Below are positions 57,762 through 64,000 of a stretch of DNA of 64,000 bases, piece after piece. The stretch comes from Bacteroidota bacterium. GTDB lineage: Bacteria; Bacteroidota; Bacteroidia; Chitinophagales; Chitinophagaceae. Under the pieces are notes generated by a model, which was not told the origin of the DNA, searched no databases, and was given only the letters and a program-made list of their open reading frames with translations. The position numbers and the translations under genes were made by a program. How positions within the stretch are numbered: the stretch's first letter is position 1; each line of letters begins with the position of its first letter. The stretch covers positions 1-64,000 of the forward strand of contig JAGWRO010000078.1 of NCBI GenBank assembly GCA_028876495.1, in the 5' to 3' direction.

Positions 57762-57943
57762 TATTTTAGATCGGAAATATCGCAATTTGATTTGAAAATT
57801 TATCATTGATAAAAAAGAAGTTGTGAAGCGGGTAAAATTATCCAATAAAAGTTGGATTTTTTTATGAAGATAAAGTAAGAATGCAAGTCAAAATAAAAAA
57901 AGCCGTTAAATGTTTATCTGCTATGTAAGAATCTTATAGAGAT

Positions 57944-57951
57944 TATTTTTG
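57944..57951 (+). promoter_or_regulatory. Candidate -7 promoter element for the sialidase gene
   Basis: TATTTTTG fits TAnnTTTG and lies 47 bases before the ATG. Confidence 0.35.
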
Positions 57952-57998
57952 GAACTATTTCTGCACACGGTACATTTTTATAATCATAATTTTCAACT

Positions 57999-59135
57999 AT
58001 GGTAAATAAGCTTCTTTTCATGTTTTTGATGCTGTTTTTTTTAGTAAAAACAGATGCCCAATCCAATCCGGTGTTCGTTTCCGGCACCGAAGGTTATAAA
58101 TCATTCCGTATCCCTGCCATTATCAAGGCAAAGAATGGTGACTTGCTGGCGTTCTGTGAAGGAAGGGTAAATGGCAGCGGGGATTTTGGGAACATAAAAA
58201 TTGTTTTAAAAAGGAGTACAGATGGAGGAAAAACATGGGGTTCTTTGCAAATTGTTGTAAGCAATGCCAGTTTGCAGGCCGGTAATCCTGCACCTGTGGA
58301 AGATTGTACTGATGGCCGGTTTCCGCAGGGCAGGATATTCCTTTTTTATAATACAGGTGATGGACAGGAGATGGAACTAAGAAAGGGCAAAGGGCATCGC
58401 GATGTTTTTTACAAAACAAGTATTGACAATGGAAAAACATGGAGTGATCCAACCGATATTACTTTACAGGTAAACCGGATTGATCAACCCGCAACGAATC
58501 CGCTTTGGAACTTTAAAGAAGATTGGCGGTCTTATGCAAATACACCTGGCCATGCCCTTCAATTCAATGAAGGAAAATATAAAGGAAGGATTTATATTGC
58601 GGCCAATCATTCCTCAGGGCCACCCAAACTGCAATTAAGAGATTACCATGCACATGGATTTTATTCAGATGATCATGGCGCCACTTTTCATTTGAGTGAA
58701 ACAGTTCCATTTGAGGGTTCCAATGAAAGTACGGCAGCAGAATTAACGCATAATTCATTGATCATGAACAGCCGGAATCAAACGGGTACGTATCGAATTA
58801 TTTCTTTAAGTAGTAATGGTGGTGAAACATGGGATACCACGTTCGTTGATTATAATTTACCAGATCCTGTTTGCGAAGGAAGCTTGTTAAACATCGGAAC
58901 AAAAAAAGAAAAATCCATTTTAGCTTTTTGTAATAACGATGATAAAAAAAAGCGCGACAGCCTCACCTTACGCATTAGTTTTGACGAAGGAAAAAGCTGG
59001 AAAAAAAATATTTTAATTGAACCAAAGAATACAGGCTATTCAGACATTGTTAAGTTGTCAAAGAAAAAAATTGGTGTATTGTATGAAACTGACGGCTACA
59101 AAGAAATAAAATTTGTAATTGTCAAGTGGAAGTAA
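57999..59135 (+). CDS. Exo-alpha-sialidase (BNR-repeat glycoside hydrolase)
   Basis: A 378-residue secreted enzyme. Signal peptide ends at KTDAQ. The FRIP motif holds the catalytic arginine Arg37, followed by a typical CEGR motif. Five Asp-boxes are visible (STDGGKTW, SIDNGKTW, SDDHGATF, SSNGGETW, SFDEGKSW), giving the six-blade propeller of GH33-type sialidases. It would release terminal sialic acid from glycoconjugates in the periplasm or at the surface. No sialic-acid transport or catabolic genes are next to it, so the physiological use is open. It has no type IX sorting domain. Confidence 0.9.
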   Translation: MVNKLLFMFLMLFFLVKTDAQSNPVFVSGTEGYKSFRIPAIIKAKNGDLLAFCEGRVNGSGDFGNIKIVLKRSTDGGKTWGSLQIVVSNASLQAGNPAPVEDCTDGRFPQGRIFLFYNTGDGQEMELRKGKGHRDVFYKTSIDNGKTWSDPTDITLQVNRIDQPATNPLWNFKEDWRSYANTPGHALQFNEGKYKGRIYIAANHSSGPPKLQLRDYHAHGFYSDDHGATFHLSETVPFEGSNESTAAELTHNSLIMNSRNQTGTYRIISLSSNGGETWDTTFVDYNLPDPVCEGSLLNIGTKKEKSILAFCNNDDKKKRDSLTLRISFDEGKSWKKNILIEPKNTGYSDIVKLSKKKIGVLYETDGYKEIKFVIVKWK

Positions 59136-59198
59136 ACTTAATGATTGCCAGGCCAAAGCACTTTTTTACCTCAATCAATTTTTGAAGTCTTATAATTT

Positions 59199-60680
59199 CT
59201 ACCTACTATAGTTTGGTGCTTCTTTTGTGATTTCCACATCATGCGCATGACTTTCACGCATTCCCGCATTGGTGATTTTGATAAAAGTTGCCTGTTGTAA
59301 AGCACGGATATCCTTTGCACCGCAATAACCCATTCCTGCCCGCAGACCGCCTGTAAACTGGTGTGCTACTTCTGACAAGAATCCTTTGTAAGCAATCCGT
59401 CCCTCAATTCCTTCCGGAACGAATTTTTTTACTTCCTTATCCTGAAAATAGCGATCGCTGCTTCCTTGTGCCATTGCGCCTAAAGAACCCATACCGCGAT
59501 ATTGCTTAAATTTTCTTCCTTCATAAATAATGGTTTCTCCCGGGCTTTCTTCTGTTCCGGCAAACACGCCACCCATCATTACACAATCGGCGCCGGCAGC
59601 AATAGCTTTTACCATATCGCCCGTGTACCTGATTCCGCCATCTGCTATGATGCCGATATTTTTATTGCTGATAGCTTTCGAAACTTCCAACAAAGCCGTT
59701 ATTTGAGGAACTCCTGCGCCGGCTACAATTCGGGTAGTGCAGATAGATCCAGGCCCTATACCTACTTTTATCGCATCTGCGCCTGCCGCTGCCAATGCTT
59801 TCGCGCCTGCCCCTGTAGCTATATTGCCGGCAATCACTTCCAGGTTTTTGAAATCTTTTTTAATTTTTTTAAGTGCATCAATTACACCTTTTGTATGGCC
59901 GTGGGCACTGTCAAGTGCAATGGCGTCTACACCTACCTGTTGTAGTGCATAAACGCGGTCGCTGATGTCATTGGTAATACCCACTCCGGCACCAACAAGC
60001 AATCTTCCAAATTGATCTTTCGCCGCAAGTGGATGATTGTGCACCTGCAGAATATCACGATAGGTGATCAATCCTTTTAAAATACCTTTTTTATTTACAA
60101 CAGGTAATTTTTCAATTTTATATTTTCTTAAAATAGATTGAGCCTTTTTTAAATCGGTTCCTTCGGGCGCGGTGATCAACCCTTCTTTCGTCATTAATTC
60201 ACTTACAGGCCGCTTCATGTTGTCTTCAAACCTAAGATCCCTGTTGGTTAATATTCCAACCAATATTCCATCAGCATCAACAATTGGAATACCACCGATC
60301 TTGTTTTCTTTCATAAGAAGTAAAGCATCGCCAATAGTAGCATCCAGCTTTAACGTGATCGGATCTAAAATCAATCCGCTTTCACTTCTTTTTACTTTAC
60401 GAACCTGGGCTGCCTGTTGTTCAATACTCATGTTTTTATGCAGAAATCCAAGCCCACCTTCTCTTGCCAACGCAATCGCAAGGTTTGCTTCTGTAACCGT
60501 ATCCATTGCCGCGCTGAGCATCGGAATATTGAGCGTAATGTTTTTTGTAAGCCGGGTTGAGGTATTTACATCGCGTGGTAAAACCTCGCTATAAGCCGGA
60601 AGCAAGAGCACGTCATCGAAGGTTAATCCTTCACCAAAAATTTTTTTTACGGGGGAATTAGGTTTGTTTAGCGTAGCCAT
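59199..60680 (-). CDS. guaB: Inosine-5'-monophosphate dehydrogenase
   Basis: A 493-residue TIM-barrel enzyme that converts IMP to XMP, the first committed step to guanine nucleotides. It has [21 protein letters not shown] at the start, a Bateman module of two CBS domains (about 95-215) inserted in the barrel, the catalytic cysteine in [18 protein letters not shown], and the mobile flap [10 protein letters not shown]. The start is the ATG at 60680 (MATLNK). A TTG two codons earlier overlaps the -7 promoter element and is unlikely. A TTTG 18 bases upstream of TACCTTTG completes a good promoter. No defect was seen. Confidence 0.97.
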   Translation of the reverse strand: MATLNKPNSPVKKIFGEGLTFDDVLLLPAYSEVLPRDVNTSTRLTKNITLNIPMLSAAMDTVTEANLAIALAREGGLGFLHKNMSIEQQAAQVRKVKRSESGLILDPITLKLDATIGDALLLMKENKIGGIPIVDADGILVGILTNRDLRFEDNMKRPVSELMTKEGLITAPEGTDLKKAQSILRKYKIEKLPVVNKKGILKGLITYRDILQVHNHPLAAKDQFGRLLVGAGVGITNDISDRVYALQQVGVDAIALDSAHGHTKGVIDALKKIKKDFKNLEVIAGNIATGAGAKALAAAGADAIKVGIGPGSICTTRIVAGAGVPQITALLEVSKAISNKNIGIIADGGIRYTGDMVKAIAAGADCVMMGGVFAGTEESPGETIIYEGRKFKQYRGMGSLGAMAQGSSDRYFQDKEVKKFVPEGIEGRIAYKGFLSEVAHQFTGGLRAGMGYCGAKDIRALQQATFIKITNAGMRESHAHDVEITKEAPNYSR

Positions 60681-60683
60681 GCG

Positions 60684-60713
60684 CAAAGGTAATAAAACTC
60701 GTAATCCTTCAAA
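60684..60713 (-). promoter_or_regulatory. guaB promoter, both Bacteroidota elements
   Basis: On the minus strand, TTTTG is followed after 18 bases by TACCTTTG, matching the -33 TTTG and -7 TAnnTTTG consensus. The -7 element ends three bases before the guaB ATG, predicting a leaderless mRNA. Confidence 0.55.
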
Positions 60714-60762
60714 AGCCTATTTTCTGATTTTTAAAAATCATTCACAAAACCCAAAATTAAAA

Positions 60763-60793
60763 ACAGGAAGCTTCATTTTTTGTTGGTTTACTG
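60763..60793 (-). repeat. Intergenic CAGTAAAC element after dprA
   Basis: On the minus strand, CAGTAAACCAACAAAAAATG leads into AAGCTTCCTGTTTTT. It begins 16 bases after the dprA stop in the sense direction. Confidence 0.55.
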
Positions 60794-60808
60794 CCATTCC
60801 TTTAAGAG

Positions 60809-61909
60809 TTAACTCATCTTATAAATTTTTCCAGGCAAAGAAGAAACAACACCCTGCATTTCCAACATAAGCAATGCTTGTGCAACTTCGCTGCTGCTGA
60901 GTTTGCTTTTAAAATACAATTCATCTATTTGCACTTGTTCCTGGCTTTGCAAAATATCGACTATCACTTTTTCATCGGAAGTAAGTTCGATAAATAACTC
61001 TCTTTGTTTTTTTGGAGACGCTTTTTGGAGTTTTTTCCAACCCATATTTTCCAAAAGATCGTTGGCACAAGTAATCAATGCGGCTTTATTATTTTTAATG
61101 AGGTAATTACACCCTTCACTTTTAGTATCACCTGCTCTGCCGGGAAAAGCAAAAACATCTTTGTTATATCCGTTTGCCAATTCAGCAGTTATCAACGAGC
61201 CCCCTTTAATTCCTGATTCAATCACAATGGTTGCGTCACTAATTCCTGCAACAATCCGGTTTCTTCCCGGAAAATTTTGCTTATCAGGAATTGTATTGCT
61301 TTTAAATTCGGTAAGTAATCCGCCATATGAAACCATCTGCTTTGCCAGAGATGCATTTTGAGAAGGATAAACTCTGTCTAAACCATGAGCCAAAACTCCT
61401 ACCGTTTTTATATTATTTTTAATGGCGCTTTTATGTGCAATCGTGTCAATTCCAAACGCAAGGCCACTCACAACCAATACATCTTCATTAACCAACCCTT
61501 CAATTAATTTTTCACAAATGTTTTTTCCATATTCATTATGATTTCTTGTTCCTACAATTGCAACTATTTTTGAACAATTTAATTCTGCATTTCCTTTGTA
61601 ATATAGTAGTGGCGGGCTATCATAGCAATTTAATAATCTTTGAGGATAATTTTTATCGGTTAAAAAAAGTGGAGCGATCTTATATTTCTTTATAAAATCT
61701 ATCTCCTCTTCAGCCCTGCTAAAATCTTTGAATTTTAAAATAGAATCGACGGCTTTTGAACCTATACCTCCTACAGATTCAAACGCTTTTTTGGGCGCGT
61801 GAAAAACAGCTGCTGCATCTCCAAAATGTTGGATCAATGCTTTCGCTCTTACATCACCAATATTTGGGACTAGCGTTAGTGCAATTTGGTAAAGCAGTTC
61901 TTTTTGCAT
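60809..61909 (-). CDS. dprA: DNA-processing protein DprA
   Basis: A 366-residue protein that binds incoming single-stranded DNA and loads RecA during natural transformation. The N-terminal helix-hairpin-helix part (LVPNIGDVRAKALIQHF, VGGIGSKAVDSIL) precedes the Rossmann-like core with IVAIVGTRNHNEYG, VVSGLAFGIDTIAHKSA, FPGRNRIVAG and EFAFPGR-type segments (VFAFPGRAGDTKSEGCNYLI). A C-terminal winged-helix-like domain ends the protein. Length is normal for the long form. Its presence suggests some DNA uptake capacity but does not prove competence. Confidence 0.95.
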   Translation of the reverse strand: MQKELLYQIALTLVPNIGDVRAKALIQHFGDAAAVFHAPKKAFESVGGIGSKAVDSILKFKDFSRAEEEIDFIKKYKIAPLFLTDKNYPQRLLNCYDSPPLLYYKGNAELNCSKIVAIVGTRNHNEYGKNICEKLIEGLVNEDVLVVSGLAFGIDTIAHKSAIKNNIKTVGVLAHGLDRVYPSQNASLAKQMVSYGGLLTEFKSNTIPDKQNFPGRNRIVAGISDATIVIESGIKGGSLITAELANGYNKDVFAFPGRAGDTKSEGCNYLIKNNKAALITCANDLLENMGWKKLQKASPKKQRELFIELTSDEKVIVDILQSQEQVQIDELYFKSKLSSSEVAQALLMLEMQGVVSSLPGKIYKMS

Positions 61910-61964
61910 TTTGAAATTTAGGATTGAAAATAATTAAAATCAGCTATAAAAAGATAACTGAATG

Positions 61965-61989
61965 TTTATTTGCTAATTAAGCAAATAAA
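61965..61989. terminator. AT-rich palindrome between dprA and the OmpA-family gene
   Basis: TTTATTTGCT and AGCAAATAAA form a perfect ten-base-pair stem around a five-base AATTA loop. It lies three bases after the OmpA-family gene stop on the minus strand. The stem is AT-rich, so it could be a weak terminator or a protein-binding palindrome. Confidence 0.5.
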
Positions 61990-61991
61990 AT

Positions 61992-63905
61992 TTAATTACT
62001 TACCACTCTCATTTCAGTTCGGCGGTTTATCGCTCTGCCTTCTTCTGTATCGTTGGTGGCAACAGGATTGGTTTCGCCAAAACCCTTATAAGATAAACGG
62101 TCTTTTTTCACCCCCTTTGCTACCAGGTAGTTTACAACCGAAAGGGCGCGGCCATTAGAAAGTTTTAAATTATCAGCAGGAGTTCCTACGTTATCTGTGT
62201 AGCCACTGATCAATATTTTCATGTTTGGATTTTCATTCATCAATCTCACTACATTATCCAGTTCGCTGATGGATTCCGGCTTCAGCTCTGTTTTCTTTGT
62301 ATCGAAAAAAACATTTTTTAAAATCACTTTTGCATTCACCTCTATTGGCTCCAAAGGAATATCAATATTATAAACCGAGTCGGAAGAAACGGAACTCATA
62401 TCAAAATTTTGTGAGTAAAACAGGTAGCCTTTCCGGTGAACATTAAACGCATAATTTTTTCCTACCGGAAGTGTGATAAGGTAATTTCCATCTTCATCAG
62501 TTTGCAACCTGCTTACGGTTTGTTGTGAGTTTACGTCAGTAAGAAGAAGTGTTGAAGGTAAGCCGGCACCGGTTTTTTTATCATATACTTTTCCTTTTGC
62601 CCATAAGGTTTTTAAAGGCCTCAGGTCTTTCCGGAGTTCGAAAGTATAAATATCAAGGCCGCCTTTTGAATCAATTTTATCGCTGGAATAATAGGCCGTT
62701 TTTCCATCGGCATCAACGATCATCGAACCTTCATCGCCAATGGTATTTATAGGATAACCCAGATTTTCCGGCTTGCTCCATTTCCCGTCCGGCTGTTTCC
62801 TGGTAACAAAAAGATCAGGTTTTTCGCTGTAACCGGGAAGGCCTGAGGAATTAAAATATAAAGTTTGGTTATCGGCATGAATGAACGGTGTGCTTTCATC
62901 ACCGGCCGTGTTAATTTCCGGGCCCAGATTTTCGGGTTTGCTCCAGCCTTTTTCGGTACGATGTGCTACCCATATATCTCTTCCTCCATATCCGCCCGGC
63001 CTGTCGCTGCTGAAATAAAGATCTCTTTTATCGGGAGAAAGAGAAGGTGTCGATTCCCAAAATTCTGTGTTAACATCCCAACCCAGGTTTTGTGGCTCGC
63101 TCCACCCATTTTTGGTAAGATAGGATATGTAGAGATCGCAGCTTCCGTTTCCCTGCGGGAAATTACATCCGGTAAAAACGAGCCATTGGCCATCCTGCGA
63201 AATATTTTGAGCGCCCACATTAAATTGATCAGAATTTATTTTTCCGTTTAAAGGAAATGCTTTTCCCCAGGTTCCATTAACACGGTCACTTTCGTAGAAG
63301 CTCTCTTTATTTTTTATCCTTTTTGTAAATATTAATTTTTTACCATCGATGGTAAGAGAAGGGAAATATTCCAGATCGGTTGTATTAATACTGTCGCCTA
63401 AATTTTTTGGGGCAAAAACATAATTTTTTTCAGGATGAGATTGTGCATAATCAATGGCAAACTGGTAAGTTTTTTTTCTGAATTCGCCGGCTTTAATGCT
63501 TCGGTCATTGAGTTTGGGCGCAGATAAAAAAATATTTACCGCATTTAAAGCATCCTGGAAGCGCCCACATCCTGCCAAAGAAATAGAGTAGGGAAGATAA
63601 TAATCCTTTGCAAAAGCAGAATCAATTGCAAAAGCTTTTTCAAAATTGGAAACTGAATTTTGGTAGTCATTCATATCCGCGTAAATGCCTGCGAGCGACA
63701 AATAAGCATCAAGGTAATTGGGTTCTATTTTTAAAGATTGATTGATCATTTTTATCGCAGAGGGATAATCACCATTTCTTGCTTTATTGATGGCGAGCAT
63801 GTAGATATCAATAGCTTTGTGATTTACCTTTTGAGGATCATAACCTTGCGATCTCGATTGTAAAAAGAATGACGAGAATAAAAATAAAAGAAGTAATTTT
63901 TTCAT
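61992..63905 (-). CDS. OmpA-family protein with TPR, propeller and carboxypeptidase-like domains (PorE-like)
   Basis: A 637-residue exported protein (signal to FLQSRSQ). Domains in order: TPR repeats (about 30-110), a beta-propeller of PD40 repeats (about 180-430; YFPSLTIDGKKLIF, PSLSPDKRDLYFSSDRPGGYGGRDIW, DADGKTAYYSSDKIDSKGGLDIY), a carboxypeptidase-regulatory-like domain (about 440-510) and a C-terminal OmpA peptidoglycan-binding domain (NVFFDTKKTELKPES ... TDNVGTPADNLKLSNGRALSV ... NRRTEMRV). This exact order is that of PorE, which anchors the type IX secretion machinery to peptidoglycan. Several paralogues of this layout usually exist, so PorE identity is probable, not certain. No PorP-like gene is visible in this window. 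Confidence 0.85.
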   Translation of the reverse strand: MKKLLLLFLFSSFFLQSRSQGYDPQKVNHKAIDIYMLAINKARNGDYPSAIKMINQSLKIEPNYLDAYLSLAGIYADMNDYQNSVSNFEKAFAIDSAFAKDYYLPYSISLAGCGRFQDALNAVNIFLSAPKLNDRSIKAGEFRKKTYQFAIDYAQSHPEKNYVFAPKNLGDSINTTDLEYFPSLTIDGKKLIFTKRIKNKESFYESDRVNGTWGKAFPLNGKINSDQFNVGAQNISQDGQWLVFTGCNFPQGNGSCDLYISYLTKNGWSEPQNLGWDVNTEFWESTPSLSPDKRDLYFSSDRPGGYGGRDIWVAHRTEKGWSKPENLGPEINTAGDESTPFIHADNQTLYFNSSGLPGYSEKPDLFVTRKQPDGKWSKPENLGYPINTIGDEGSMIVDADGKTAYYSSDKIDSKGGLDIYTFELRKDLRPLKTLWAKGKVYDKKTGAGLPSTLLLTDVNSQQTVSRLQTDEDGNYLITLPVGKNYAFNVHRKGYLFYSQNFDMSSVSSDSVYNIDIPLEPIEVNAKVILKNVFFDTKKTELKPESISELDNVVRLMNENPNMKILISGYTDNVGTPADNLKLSNGRALSVVNYLVAKGVKKDRLSYKGFGETNPVATNDTEEGRAINRRTEMRVVSN

Positions 63906-64000
63906 CGGGGATTTTTAGATAAACGAATTTAACCCTCAATTATTTAACAGGTTGTTATTCTTTTTCTAAGGAACGTTAATATATTTATGTATTTGTAAGG

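Noticed and set aside
57840-57863. ATCCAA/TTGGAT hairpin with a T-run as a terminator
   Set aside because: It lies between divergent gene starts where no transcript should end, and the stem is only six bases.
59136-59198. A further copy of the intergenic element after guaB (AGTAGGTAGAAATTATAAG, minus strand)
   Set aside because: Too many differences in the AGTAAAC core to be counted without a statistical scan.
1-64000. tRNA, rRNA or CRISPR array
   Set aside because: No cloverleaf-like segments with CCA/TTC-loop patterns, no rRNA-like blocks and no regular short direct repeats with spacers were noticed when reading the spacers; short ncRNAs cannot be excluded by eye.

Overview
The window is a chromosomal segment of a Bacteroidota bacterium, most likely from the Chitinophagaceae/Sphingobacteriia side. 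The evidence is the content: SprA (type IX secretion/gliding), a type B sorting-domain adhesin, a TonB receptor paired with DUF4249, a class II alpha-type glycyl-tRNA synthetase, many lipoproteins ending in short lipoboxes, AT-rich DNA and promoter elements of the TAnnTTTG type. No tRNA, rRNA or CRISPR array is visible.

Layout. 1-0.1 kb: tail of an IS66-type transposase. 0.2-5.3 kb: housekeeping genes DUF5522/trmB (minus), a DsbA-like protein (plus) and mfd (minus). 5.6-7.9 kb: three unknown exported proteins (one lipoprotein, two likely envelope proteins). 8.0-18.2 kb: a ferredoxin-reductase-like flavoprotein, glyS, a RelE/ParE-type toxin-antitoxin pair, aspS, yebC, aspartokinase, an SDR, a small coiled-coil protein, fabH and ruvA. 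18.2-25.4 kb: sprA, the giant outer-membrane translocon of type IX secretion. 25.7-30.1 kb: an accessory, decaying region with a broken HExxH-peptidase-like lipoprotein gene followed by three tandem copies of a small lipoprotein gene; copies 2 and 3 are each preceded by a displaced C-terminal fragment of a peptidase of the same family. 30.2-39.3 kb: an azurin-like cupredoxin, then rpoB-rpoC. 39.4-44.0 kb: DUF4249 lipoprotein plus TonB receptor, and two small envelope proteins. 44.3-53.0 kb: a signalling operon with a 2182-residue hybrid histidine kinase carrying five tandem GAF domains, a single-domain response regulator and a GAF-linked class III nucleotide cyclase. 53.1-64.0 kb: a type IX-secreted PKD adhesin, an alpha/beta hydrolase with a DUF4105/Lnb-type membrane protein, a sialidase, guaB, dprA and a PorE-like TPR/propeller/OmpA protein.

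How the genes fit together. SprA, the PorE-like protein and the type B adhesin are translocon, envelope-anchoring and cargo elements of one secretion pathway. The kinase, regulator and cyclase probably form one sensory pathway from periplasmic ligand to second messenger. The remaining genes are mostly unlinked housekeeping functions.

The most unusual signal is not a gene. A degenerate element of about 30-40 nt occurs about 16 times and was found only between genes: CAGTAAAY, then MAACAAAT, then a GATTC/TTT block about 6-10 nt further on. It usually lies just after a stop codon and in the sense orientation of the gene it follows. The second notable signal is the peptidase-tail/lipoprotein cassette array at 27.6-30.1 kb, which resembles the orphan tail/partner arrays of polymorphic toxin systems but is partly pseudogenised. 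All statements rest on reading the sequence and on remembered family features; no searches were run.
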